NCBI GenBank assembly: GCA_934167465.1
Contig: CAKPKR010000004.1
Coordinates: forward strand, 1-64,000
Direction of reading: 5' to 3'
Length of the DNA stretch: 64,000 bases
Source of the DNA: an uncultured Bacilli bacterium
GTDB lineage: Bacteria > Bacillota_I > Bacilli_A > RF39 > UBA660
The notes under the pieces were generated by a model. The model saw only the letters and a list, made by a program, of their open reading frames with translations. It had not been told where the DNA came from and made no database searches. The stretch's first letter is position 1. Every line of letters begins with the position of its first letter. Shown here piece by piece: positions 43,117-50,970 of this stretch. A program made the translations under genes and the position numbers.

Positions 43117-43190
43117 AAGGGACTTGAACCCCCATGTCGTAAGACACTAGATCCTAAGTCTAGCGCGTCTGCCAATTTCGCCACACTCGC
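43106..43190 (-). tRNA. tRNA-Leu (anticodon TAG)
   Basis: Read on the minus strand: GCGAGTGTGGCGAAATTGGC opening, anticodon stem-loop CTAGACTTAGGATCTAG with TAG, a long variable arm typical of leucine tRNA, T-arm GGGGGTTCAAGTCCC and acceptor end CACTCGC-A with an encoded CCA. 85 bases including CCA. Confidence 0.93.
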
Positions 43191-43200
43191 AAATAAAAAA

Positions 43201-43277
43201 TGGTGGACCCTATAGGACTCGAACCTATGACCGCACGGTTATGAGCCGCGTGCTCTAACCAACTGAGCTAAGGGTCC
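43201..43277 (-). tRNA. tRNA with CAT anticodon, probably Ile2
   Basis: Minus strand GGACCCTTAGCTCAGTTGG, anticodon arm CGCGGCTCATAACCGTG with CAT, T-arm TAGGTTCGAGTCCTA, acceptor AGGGTCC-A and encoded CCA; 77 bases. The body resembles Bacillus tRNA-Ile(CAT), whose C34 is converted to lysidine, more than initiator or elongator Met. Elongator Met is the alternative. Confidence 0.85.
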
Positions 43278-43392
43278 ATACTTATCAGTACTTCTACATA
43301 ATAACATAAATTAAGAATATATGCAATAAAAAAATTGAAAAAATGAGTAAAAAAATAAAAAAATGATAGTATACTTAACTAAATAGATATGA

Positions 43393-43398
43393 TATAAT
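43393..43398 (+). promoter_or_regulatory. Extended -10 promoter of cysS
   Basis: TATAAT directly preceded by TGA. No good -35 at 17 bp, consistent with an extended -10 promoter. AAGGAAG follows before the cysS ATG. Confidence 0.5.
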
Positions 43399-43417
43399 TA
43401 ATCAAGGAAGTGATAAT

Positions 43418-44815
43418 ATGAAAATATATAATACCCTTACTAAAAAACTAGAAGAATTTAAATCAATTGAACCTAATAAAGTTAAAATGTATACATGTGG
43501 TCCTACAGTATATAATTATGCTCATATAGGTAATTTGAGAACATATATATCAGAAGATATATTAGAAAAATCACTTAACTATATTGGCTATGATGTTGAA
43601 AGATGTATGAATATAACTGATGTTGGACACTTAGTTAGTGATTCTGATACTGGCGAAGATAAAATGTCAGTTGCAGCTTCTAGAGAACATAAATCTGTTC
43701 TAGATATAGCAGAGTTTTATAAAAATGCATTTTTTAGTGATATTGAAAAACTCAACATAAAAAAACCAAAATATATTAGTAATGCTACTGATAATATTGA
43801 CGAATATATAAAAGTAATTTCAAAATTATTAGAAAATGATTATGCTTATATATCAAATGGTAATGTATATTTTGATACTGAAAAATACGATAAATACTAT
43901 GAGCTATCTGGAAGAAATAAAGAAGAATTATTAATCGCAGCTCGTGAAACTGTTGAAGAAGATGTTGGAAAGAAAAATCCCACTGATTTTGGATTATGGT
44001 TTACAAATTCAAAATTTAATAATCAAGAATTAAAATGGGATTCACCTTGGGGAGTAGGGTATCCAGGATGGCATATTGAATGTTCTTGTATATCTATGAA
44101 ATTTTTAGGAGAAAATTTAGATATCCATTGTGGTGCTATCGACGCTATATTTCCACATCATACTAATGAAATAGCCCAATCAGAATGTTATTTAGGGCAT
44201 AAGTGGTGCAACTACTGGGTTCATATGGAATTTTTAAATGATGCAACAGGTAAAATGAGTAAATCTAAAGGAGAATTTCTAACACTTTCATTATTAGAAA
44301 AAAAAGGATACAAACCATTAGAATATAGATATTTTTGTTTAGGAAGTCATTATCGTAAACAATTAGTTTTTACATATGATGCTTTAGAAATTGCTAAAAC
44401 AAGTTATAATAAACTAATAAATAAAATTAAAACAATAAAGAAAGATAATAGCAAACTAAACAATGAAGTAATAAAAGAATATCAAAATAAATTTAAAGAA
44501 ACATTAGAAAATGATTTAAATACATCTTCTGCTTTAACACTTCTTTACGATGTTATAAAAGATGAAAATTTAAATAATAACTCAAAACTATATTTAATTG
44601 AAGATTTTGACAAAGTATTATCTTTAAATTTAATTAGTGAAGAAACAGAAATAGATGAAGAAACAAAAAAATATATTGAAGAAATGATTTTAAAAAGAAA
44701 AGAAGCTAAAATAAATAAAGATTTTGAATTAGCAGACAAAATAAGAAATGAATTATTAGAAAAAGGGATAGCAATAAAAGATACTAGAGAAGGGACAATT
44801 TACGAAATAATATAA
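43418..44815 (+). CDS. cysS: Cysteinyl-tRNA synthetase
   Basis: Class I aminoacyl-tRNA synthetase, 465 residues. Zinc ligand in MYTCGPTVYN (Cys27), HIGN at 36-39, WHIECSCISMKFLG and HCGAIDAIFPHHTNEIAQSE around the second zinc ligands, and KMSKS at about 279-283. The C-terminal DALR-type helical domain is short, normal for the family. It lies just after two tRNA genes on the other strand. In Bacillus cysS directly precedes mrnC; here it is about 40 kb from mrnC. AAGGAAGTGAT precedes the ATG. Confidence 0.96.
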   Translation: MKIYNTLTKKLEEFKSIEPNKVKMYTCGPTVYNYAHIGNLRTYISEDILEKSLNYIGYDVERCMNITDVGHLVSDSDTGEDKMSVAASREHKSVLDIAEFYKNAFFSDIEKLNIKKPKYISNATDNIDEYIKVISKLLENDYAYISNGNVYFDTEKYDKYYELSGRNKEELLIAARETVEEDVGKKNPTDFGLWFTNSKFNNQELKWDSPWGVGYPGWHIECSCISMKFLGENLDIHCGAIDAIFPHHTNEIAQSECYLGHKWCNYWVHMEFLNDATGKMSKSKGEFLTLSLLEKKGYKPLEYRYFCLGSHYRKQLVFTYDALEIAKTSYNKLINKIKTIKKDNSKLNNEVIKEYQNKFKETLENDLNTSSALTLLYDVIKDENLNNNSKLYLIEDFDKVLSLNLISEETEIDEETKKYIEEMILKRKEAKINKDFELADKIRNELLEKGIAIKDTREGTIYEII

Positions 44816-44816
44816 T

Positions 44817-45512
44817 ATGGATATTTATACATTACAATTAGAGAATTTTTTAACATTTTTACTTTTTATAATAGGAATCATAATAGTTGGTTATGCACAA
44901 ATTAAAATTAATGTTACATATTCAAAATATAAAAAAATAGAAAATACTAAAAAAATATCAGGTAGTGAAGTTGCTAGAGAAATATTAAAAGCAAATGGTC
45001 TAGATAATATTTATGTAGTTGAAACAAGAGGCGAATTAACTGATCATTATGATCCAACTAGAAAAGTTATCAAATTATCATCTGACATTTTTCATGGTAA
45101 AACTATAGCTGCAATGGCTGTAGCTGCTCATGAATGTGGACATGCTATTCAAGATAAAGAAAATTATACATTTATGAGAATTCGTCATATGCTAGTTCCA
45201 ATCGTAAATTTAGTAAGTTATATAGGATATTTTTCAATTTTAATAGGTCTTTTAGCAGGTTTAACAGGTTATTTGTTAGCAGGTATTATTACCTTGTCAG
45301 CAACTATAATTTTTCAATTAGTAACATTACCAGTTGAATTTGATGCTTCAAAAAGAGCAAGAAAACAAATTTTAAAATTAAACTTAGATAATGATGATAC
45401 AGGAATTAGATCAATGCTTAGTGCAGCCGCATTTACTTATGTTGCATCATTAATATCAACAATGCTAAATTTACTTAGATTAATAATAATGTTTAATAAA
45501 AGGGATGAATAA
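44817..45512 (+). CDS. Zinc metallopeptidase, YugP-like membrane protein
   Basis: 231 residues of the neutral zinc metallopeptidase family (Zn_peptidase_2). An N-terminal helix at about 10-29 is followed by the catalytic AAHECGHAIQ (HExxH, His105 and His109) and two adjoining membrane helices at about 128-175. PVEFDASKRA supplies the downstream glutamate. The substrate of this family is unknown. It begins one base after cysS, with a stop-ATG overlap style that implies coupling. Confidence 0.88.
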   Translation: MDIYTLQLENFLTFLLFIIGIIIVGYAQIKINVTYSKYKKIENTKKISGSEVAREILKANGLDNIYVVETRGELTDHYDPTRKVIKLSSDIFHGKTIAAMAVAAHECGHAIQDKENYTFMRIRHMLVPIVNLVSYIGYFSILIGLLAGLTGYLLAGIITLSATIIFQLVTLPVEFDASKRARKQILKLNLDNDDTGIRSMLSAAAFTYVASLISTMLNLLRLIIMFNKRDE

Positions 45513-45520
45513 TCTCTTTT
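45498..45520 (+). terminator. Weak terminator after 45512
   Basis: AAAAGGGAT pairs with ATCTCTTTT (one G-T) around a five-base loop, but only a short ATTT follows. Confidence 0.4.
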
Positions 45521-45521
45521 A

Positions 45522-45550
45522 TTTACTTTATAATAAAAAAATGTTATAAT
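45522..45550 (+). promoter_or_regulatory. Promoter of the gene at 45578
   Basis: TTTACT (45522-45527) and TATAAT (45545-45550), 17 bp apart with TGT next to the -10. Confidence 0.7.
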
Positions 45551-45577
45551 TTACTTAAGATAAGCTATGGTGATTGT

Positions 45578-47137
45578 ATGAATGAAACATATTTAAATGA
45601 ATATTTTAGATATATTAAAGTAGTTTTTTTAAGAGAATATTCAAAATATTTAAGTGAAGAAAAAATAAATAAAATTAGAAATATGAATAATATTTTTAAA
45701 GTTGATGATATAAGCAAATATAAAATTTTTATAACTGACAAAATAAATGTCTGCACAAATATTGTAGACTTTATAAAAGAAAATAATTTAAATAATGACT
45801 CTGACTTAAGAGATATATCAATTGATGGAAGAATTTATGTTAAATATTTACTAGATAATAAAAATACACCAATCAAATTTATCTTAGATACAATTTTAGA
45901 AACAATTATAAGATATTTTATTGGAAACTGTGATGATGTTATTAAAATAGGAACAGCCGATATGATTACCGAATATTTAGTTCAAAAATATAATTTAAAA
46001 AATGTTAGACCATATAAATCAAAAGAAATGGAAATAGCTTCTAAAATAAAAGAATTAGTAACTGATGATATATTTTACGAATCAGTATTAAATGATAAAA
46101 ATCAAATAATAGATAAATATAATGAATATATTAATAGTGAATTATATGGTTTGGATTATGAAAATTTAGTAAAAGAATTAAATAAAGAGTATTTTGATGG
46201 TTACTACAAAAAAATAGGTAAAGTATATTTTTCTGATACTTTATATGATTATGAAAATATTAATTATAATAAAATATTAAATGAATTAAATAAAATTAAT
46301 GAATATCATAATAAAGATATTAATACTAAAATAAATCGTATTTTATCAGCCAAAAGAGGAATAGAAGAATTAAAAAATCACTTACTTATTTTTAGTAATA
46401 ATGAGCAATTTTTAATAAATAATTCGCTTATTGAAATTGATAGTATTTTAAATAAAATTGACGAAACAAATATTGAAATAATCTATCCAAAATTTGAAAA
46501 AATTGAGGACCAATTATTTCCTTTAATTCAGAAACTATGGAAAAAAGAAATCAATAATCCACTATACTATACAGAAGAGAATAATTTTAAATTTTTAATA
46601 GGCGATTATCCTGATAATAGGTTAACAGAAACAAGATTAGTTTCTAATTATCAATTGGATAGAATTCCTTGCAAAATAAAAGAATATGGATTTATATATG
46701 GTGTAAATGATAATATTGTTTATTCATCTACTAAAAATTTTTTATACTCAGTTCATAATGATGAATTAGAAATAGATGATATAAGTGATTCAAAATTAAT
46801 AACTCCAAATATAATTATAAATGATAACCTAAAAAATAATAATTTAACAGGTAAAATTTTATTAGAAAACGCCATACCTTGTGGTATATATGTTATGAGT
46901 GATATTGAATCAAAATATTATGAAAAAGCTTTGGAACTAGCTGATAAATATGAATTACCACTTGTAAAAATAAATTGTATACCACCACAAATAAAAAATG
47001 AGGAGATAGAAATACCTGAACAAAAAGAAAAAAGAATAGAAAAACAACCAAAAATATCATTAAAAGATAGACTTAAAAATTTTAGTCATAAAATGATTTA
47101 TGATGAAGAAATAGAAGAATTTAAAAAGACAATATAA
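45578..47137 (+). CDS. Hypothetical protein
   Basis: 519 residues, soluble, very Asn/Ile/Lys-rich, no signal peptide and no motif I recognise. Long helices dominate the first 330 residues (for example SKEMEIASKIKELVTDDIFYESV). The C-terminal part looks alpha/beta (GKILLENAIPCGIYVMSDIESKYYEKALELADKYELPLVKINCIPPQI) and could be a small nucleotide- or regulator-type domain, followed by a basic tail. It has its own promoter and lies upstream of the SirA-like and ylbD/ylbE genes. Confidence 0.65.
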   Translation: MNETYLNEYFRYIKVVFLREYSKYLSEEKINKIRNMNNIFKVDDISKYKIFITDKINVCTNIVDFIKENNLNNDSDLRDISIDGRIYVKYLLDNKNTPIKFILDTILETIIRYFIGNCDDVIKIGTADMITEYLVQKYNLKNVRPYKSKEMEIASKIKELVTDDIFYESVLNDKNQIIDKYNEYINSELYGLDYENLVKELNKEYFDGYYKKIGKVYFSDTLYDYENINYNKILNELNKINEYHNKDINTKINRILSAKRGIEELKNHLLIFSNNEQFLINNSLIEIDSILNKIDETNIEIIYPKFEKIEDQLFPLIQKLWKKEINNPLYYTEENNFKFLIGDYPDNRLTETRLVSNYQLDRIPCKIKEYGFIYGVNDNIVYSSTKNFLYSVHNDELEIDDISDSKLITPNIIINDNLKNNNLTGKILLENAIPCGIYVMSDIESKYYEKALELADKYELPLVKINCIPPQIKNEEIEIPEQKEKRIEKQPKISLKDRLKNFSHKMIYDEEIEEFKKTI

Positions 47138-47187
47138 TTAGAAAAAATACGACAAATAGATATTGTAATATATTATTGGTGAAATAT

Positions 47188-47601
47188 ATGAATAAATACT
47201 ATTTGTTTATTATTGATAAAAAATTAATTAAAGAATATAAGAACAAATCATATGTTTTATATAAATTACTAGAAACATTATATAAAAGTGAAACATATGA
47301 TTTTTGTTATGGAATAAAAATATATTGGCAAATATGTAATAATATATCAGTAAAACTTTTAAGTAATTATATAAATAATAGGATTAATACAATCAAAATA
47401 AATGAAAAAATAATAAAATTAAAGAATGAGAAAACTTATATTCAATTGATGTATCCATGTATTATTGTAAAAACCAAAAATAAAAAAAATAATATATTTA
47501 AAATCTTTAACATATATAATAGAGATATATTTGTTTGTGACTTTGAAAATAAAGATTATTATTGGTTAAATGAGTATTTAAAAATAGGCAAATATAATTA
47601 A
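47188..47601 (+). CDS. SirA-like protein (sporulation inhibitor of replication)
   Basis: 137 residues. The N-terminus (YYLFIIDKKLIKEYKNKSYVLYKLLETL) and the C-terminal block (IFVCDFENKDYYWLNEYLK) resemble Bacillus SirA/YneE, which binds DnaA domain I and stops replication initiation at sporulation onset. Similarity is modest and judged by eye. GGTGAAAT precedes ATG 47188; an in-frame TTG upstream is unlikely. If correct, it acts on replication control here, whether or not the organism sporulates. Confidence 0.5.
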   Translation: MNKYYLFIIDKKLIKEYKNKSYVLYKLLETLYKSETYDFCYGIKIYWQICNNISVKLLSNYINNRINTIKINEKIIKLKNEKTYIQLMYPCIIVKTKNKKNNIFKIFNIYNRDIFVCDFENKDYYWLNEYLKIGKYN

Positions 47602-47631
47602 TTTTTACATACAATATTATAGGTGGTCAAT

Positions 47632-47985
47632 ATGAGTAAAATAGCTGAATTTAAAGATTTTGTTAAAACTAATCCCTCACTTTTAAAATATGTAAATAAT
47701 AATGAAATGAGTTGGCAAAAATTTTATGAAATGTATGATTTATATGGTAGTGATAATTCGATTTGGGACAAATATTTAAATAAAACAGAAGTAGTAGCTG
47801 AAAGTACTAAAGCCGTAGGATTTGCTGATGTACTAGGTTGGCTAAAAAATATCGATTTGGATTCATTTCAAAATAATATAAACAGTATTCAAAGAGTAGT
47901 TGGAGTTCTTCAAGATTTAGGAACTAACGAAACAAAAAAAGAAACTTATAAACCTAGACCGGTTTATAAACATTTTGAGGATTAA
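47632..47985 (+). CDS. ylbD: YlbD-like protein
   Basis: 117 residues; the opening SKIAEFKDFVKTNPSLLKYVNNNEMSWQKFYEMYDLYGSD matches the YlbD family, annotated in Bacillus as a putative spore coat protein of unknown role. AGGTGG is five bases before ATG 47632, so the upstream in-frame GTG is not used. The order ylbD-ylbE-rsmD is the same as in Bacillus, though ylbF and ylbG are missing between ylbE and rsmD. Confidence 0.78.
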   Translation: MSKIAEFKDFVKTNPSLLKYVNNNEMSWQKFYEMYDLYGSDNSIWDKYLNKTEVVAESTKAVGFADVLGWLKNIDLDSFQNNINSIQRVVGVLQDLGTNETKKETYKPRPVYKHFED

Positions 47986-48206
47986 TGACTTTAGAAGTTC
48001 AATATAATTTAAAATCGAATCCAATTTATATTAAATATTTGAGAGAAAATTCCAATTGGTATAAGATATTAAATCGTGATCCGAATTCTTTTAAACAATT
48101 TGTAGAAGAAGTTAAAATGAATTATAAATTAAGACCAGCAGATAAAATATCTAAAGCTTTAGAAACAATTGAAGTTCTACAAAGTGTATTATCAACAATA
48201 AAATGA
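47985..48206 (+). CDS. ylbE: YlbE-like protein
   Basis: 73 residues resembling YlbE: NPIYIKYLRENSNWYKILNRDPNSFKQFVEEV is the characteristic (F)xRxxPxWYRxLxRxP-type block. Its ATG shares a base with the ylbD stop. Function unknown in the family. Confidence 0.75.
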   Translation: MTLEVQYNLKSNPIYIKYLRENSNWYKILNRDPNSFKQFVEEVKMNYKLRPADKISKALETIEVLQSVLSTIK

Positions 48207-48251
48207 CTTTATATTCAAAATTATAAATGATATACTATATATGGTGATTTT

Positions 48252-48779
48252 ATGCGAATTATAAGTGGTAAATATAAAGGAAGAAATATTAAAGGTTATG
48301 ATATAGATGGAACAAGGCCAACTATGGATAGGGTAAAAGAGTCACTATTTGGAAGTATTCAAAATTATATTCAAAATAGTGTTTGTTTAGATTTGTTTGC
48401 CGGTAGTGGTTCTTTAGGAATTGAAGCTATAAGTAATGGAGCACAAATTTGTTATTTCAATGATTCTAACAAGGAAGTAGTTAAATTTTTAAAAGAAAAT
48501 TTGAAGGATATAGATAATTATGTTATTTCTAATAAAGAATATAATAAATTTTTAAATGAAACAAATGAACAATTTGATATAATTTTTTTAGATCCACCTT
48601 ATAAAATGAATTTGATAAATCCATCAATTGATATAATTATCAAAAGAAATTTGTTAAAAGAAAATGGATTAATAATTTGTGAATATGAAACAGAACAAAT
48701 AAATTGTGGCTTAAAATTAATTAAGGAAAAAAAATATGGTTCTAAAAAAATAAATATATATAAAAACGAGTTAATATAA
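48252..48779 (+). CDS. rsmD: 16S rRNA (guanine-N2)-methyltransferase RsmD
   Basis: Methylates G966 of 16S rRNA. The 175-residue Rossmann-type protein has the RsmD start MRIISGKYKGRNI, RPTMDRVKESLF, the SAM loop LDLFAGSGSLGIEA and the catalytic IIFLDPPYK. Length is typical. GGTGAT precedes the ATG. In Bacilli rsmD normally precedes coaD; here the next gene is instead convergent and overlaps the rsmD end by nine bases. Confidence 0.93.
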   Translation: MRIISGKYKGRNIKGYDIDGTRPTMDRVKESLFGSIQNYIQNSVCLDLFAGSGSLGIEAISNGAQICYFNDSNKEVVKFLKENLKDIDNYVISNKEYNKFLNETNEQFDIIFLDPPYKMNLINPSIDIIIKRNLLKENGLIICEYETEQINCGLKLIKEKKYGSKKINIYKNELI

Positions 48780-48788
48780 CTCGTTTTT
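48762..48788. terminator. Bidirectional terminator between rsmD and 48771
   Basis: AAAAACGAGTT (48762-48772) and AACTCGTTTTT (48778-48788), an 11-bp stem with a five-base loop. It overlaps the 3' ends of both converging genes. Confidence 0.9.
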
Positions 48789-49625
48789 AAGTGTTTCAAT
48801 ATTTTCATTTAATAAAGAAATATAATCTTCATTTAATTTTCTTTCATCATCAGTAAGATTTGAAAGAGTTTTAAACTCTAATGGTTCTAATTTATATTCA
48901 CTAATAAAACTTTGAACAGTAGAATTTAAATTAGCTTTATCAAAAGTAAATATATAATTAATATTATCTTCTTCAATAGCTTTTTTAGCGTCAGATAAAA
49001 TTTTATCAGTAAGTGTAGCGCCTTCTTCCAAAGAAATAACAGTAAATCCGTATTTTTCTAAATATTTGAAAACATTACTATCAACAATAATTGTTGAACT
49101 ATCAGCATTCTCACTTAATAATTTTAATCTTGCATCTATATTTGAAATTTCTACTTTTAAACTTTCATAATTTTCTTCAATCTCGTTTTTTAAATAATGA
49201 TTTTCAATATATTCAGTTAATCCATTTTTAATATTTAAAGCCATCATTAGAAAATTTGAGGGATCTAACCATAATTCACTATTTGAATAATTATATTCCA
49301 TTGTACTACTAGCATCAATAATCATTAGATTTTTGTTATATTTAAACATCTCTGAAACATAATCTTTTTCTTTTGAAAGCCCATTAAATATATACATATT
49401 TGAACTACTATAATCTTTAATTTGTTTTTTTGTTAACTCATAATTATCTATATTAACCTCATCAGGATAAATACTATAAACACTGCTATGATTACCATAT
49501 AATTTTGTCACAATATATTCGATTGGATACACAGTAGTATAAATATCAATTCCATCTAGATTATCCTGTTTAAAACATCCTGTAAGTAAAAATAACATAA
49601 GTAACATTGGTATTAATTTTTTCAT
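48771..49625 (-). CDS. ZnuA/AdcA-like lipoprotein lacking metal-binding histidines
   Basis: 284 residues. A lipoprotein signal ends in LFLLTGC (Cys17). The fold follows zinc/manganese ABC transporter binding proteins: DIYTTVYPIEYIVTKLYG, NMYIFNGLSKE, ELWLDPSNFLMMA, TIIVDSNVFKYLEKYGF and IFTFDKANLNSTVQSF. In the family the metal is held by three histidines and an acid (PHxYEPT, DPHxWLDP, H.AF.Y); here these read DEVNIDNYELT, LWLDPSN and DSNVFKYL, without histidines. It overlaps yidD by four bases. No permease or ATPase gene is adjacent. It probably does not bind zinc in the usual way. Confidence 0.8.
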   Translation of the reverse strand: MKKLIPMLLMLFLLTGCFKQDNLDGIDIYTTVYPIEYIVTKLYGNHSSVYSIYPDEVNIDNYELTKKQIKDYSSSNMYIFNGLSKEKDYVSEMFKYNKNLMIIDASSTMEYNYSNSELWLDPSNFLMMALNIKNGLTEYIENHYLKNEIEENYESLKVEISNIDARLKLLSENADSSTIIVDSNVFKYLEKYGFTVISLEEGATLTDKILSDAKKAIEEDNINYIFTFDKANLNSTVQSFISEYKLEPLEFKTLSNLTDDERKLNEDYISLLNENIETLKNELY

Positions 49626-49849
49626 TTTATCTTCCTTTCGTTATCAGGAACTGGATCATATCCTTTAGTACCAAAAGGATTACACCTTAATATTCTTTTA
49701 ATTGTCAAAAAACTTCCTTTTAAACTTCCATAATTATTAATAGCTTCAATACCATAATTAGAACAGGTAGGTATATGTCTACATTGATAATGAAAATTAC
49801 CAGGTATTTTTTGATAAAGTTTTATCATTCCTATCAATATTTTTTTCAT
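49622..49849 (-). CDS. yidD: Membrane protein insertion efficiency factor YidD
   Basis: 75-residue YidD family member that assists YidC-dependent membrane protein insertion. Visible motifs: IKLYQKIPGNFHYQCRHIPTCSNYGIEAI and IKRILRCNPFGTKGYDPVP, with the conserved cysteines. ATGA overlap with the downstream lipoprotein gene implies co-transcription. Confidence 0.93.
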   Translation of the reverse strand: MKKILIGMIKLYQKIPGNFHYQCRHIPTCSNYGIEAINNYGSLKGSFLTIKRILRCNPFGTKGYDPVPDNERKIK

Positions 49850-49855
49850 AAATTA

Positions 49856-49884
49856 ATTATACTAAAAATACTTAAATTTGTAAA
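49856..49884 (-). promoter_or_regulatory. Promoter of yidD
   Basis: Minus-strand TTTACA (49879-49884) and TATAAT (49856-49861) with 17 bp between. The leader is very short. Confidence 0.75.
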
Positions 49885-49912
49885 TTGTGATTTTAAAATT
49901 TATAAAATGTGA

Positions 49913-49918
49913 TATAAT
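49913..49918 (+). promoter_or_regulatory. Extended -10 promoter of rnc
   Basis: TATAAT directly preceded by TGA; only a poor -35. The start would be about ten bases before the GGGTGAT site of rnc. Confidence 0.5.
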
Positions 49919-49934
49919 TTAGTTGGGTGATAGT

Positions 49935-50606
49935 ATGGAACTATTAAAAAAATTTAACATTGAAACAAATAATGAAGATTTGTATTTAACTGCTTTAACA
50001 CATACATCTTTTTCTAATGAAGAAAATGTGCCTAGTTACGAAAGACTAGAATATCTAGGAGATGCAGTCTTAGAACTAGTAATGAGTGAATATTTATATT
50101 TGAATTCAAATAATGATGAAGGCGAAATGACGAAACTTAGAAGTCATTATGTGTGTGAACAAGCATTATACGAATATTCAGTAGAACTAGGCTTAAATGA
50201 ATATTTAAGATTGGGACATGGCGAAGAAGCAAATGGTGGTAAATATCGTAAAGCAATAGTAGCTGATATTTATGAATCATTTATTGGAGCTTTATTTTTA
50301 GATAAAGGATTAGATTGCGCTAAAAAATTTATATATGATAGTGCAATCAAACATATAGAAGAAAAAGGATTAAGTTTCTTTGATGATTATAAATCTAAAT
50401 TACAAGAACTAATTCAAACAGATAAAAGAAGTCTAGAATATGTAATTATTGATGAAGAAGGACCAGCCCATAATAAGACATTTACAGCTGAAGTCAAAAT
50501 AGACGATGTTGTTTATGGAGTAGGTGTTGCCCATAGTAAAAAAGAAGCAGAACAAGAAGCAGCTAAAAGTGCTTTAGAAAAAAGTGTAGGTGAAATTAAT
50601 GATTAA
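49935..50606 (+). CDS. rnc: Ribonuclease III
   Basis: Double-strand-specific endoribonuclease for rRNA and mRNA processing; it would also be a natural enzyme for sense-antisense duplexes of the toxin-like loci. 223 residues. Catalytic domain: YERLEYLGDAVLELVMSEYLY signature and ADIYESFIGALFLDKG. The C-terminal dsRNA-binding domain is DYKSKLQELIQTDKR to HSKKEAEQEAAKSALE. ATG 49935 follows GGGTGAT; the in-frame TTG at 49923 is unlikely. Confidence 0.95.
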   Translation: MELLKKFNIETNNEDLYLTALTHTSFSNEENVPSYERLEYLGDAVLELVMSEYLYLNSNNDEGEMTKLRSHYVCEQALYEYSVELGLNEYLRLGHGEEANGGKYRKAIVADIYESFIGALFLDKGLDCAKKFIYDSAIKHIEEKGLSFFDDYKSKLQELIQTDKRSLEYVIIDEEGPAHNKTFTAEVKIDDVVYGVGVAHSKKEAEQEAAKSALEKSVGEIND

Positions 50607-50916
50607 AATAGGTCGAAAACTAAATCCTGTAGATCATGAAAAGCCATATAAAGTATTTATTGATAATATTCAAGTGTTTGAAATATATGAGGATGAAATA
50701 AAAAATATAAATATCGAACCAGGAAAACACAAAATTATGGTTAAAAGTGATAAATTTATAAGTAACGAAATAGAATTTGAAAATACAACTGATGGTATAA
50801 TTGAATTCATAGTTGAACCTGACTACGCAAATAATTTAATTTCTAAATTCTTTACAAAAACACTATATGGAAAAGTTGGTTTAAAAATATCAATTAAAAA
50901 TGAAATATATTTATAG
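50599..50916 (+). CDS. Small hypothetical beta-sandwich-like protein
   Basis: 105 residues of unknown function. KPYKVFIDNIQVFEIYEDEIKNINIEPGKHKIMVKSDKFISNEIEF has the strand-turn-GxHxI pattern of small PEGA/carboxypeptidase-regulatory-like domains. No export signal. ATG 50599 overlaps the end of rnc and follows AGGTGA; the in-frame GTG at 50590 falls within that site. Confidence 0.6.
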   Translation: MIKIGRKLNPVDHEKPYKVFIDNIQVFEIYEDEIKNINIEPGKHKIMVKSDKFISNEIEFENTTDGIIEFIVEPDYANNLISKFFTKTLYGKVGLKISIKNEIYL

Positions 50917-50970
50917 TAAGTAAATATATTTTGTTTTTGGTTAAAAAATATTTTGAAAGAAGTTGATTTT

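Noticed and set aside
43002..43184. Minus-strand open frame over tRNA-Leu
   Set aside because: It runs through the tRNA gene and the repeat; its translation is simply the tRNA read as protein.
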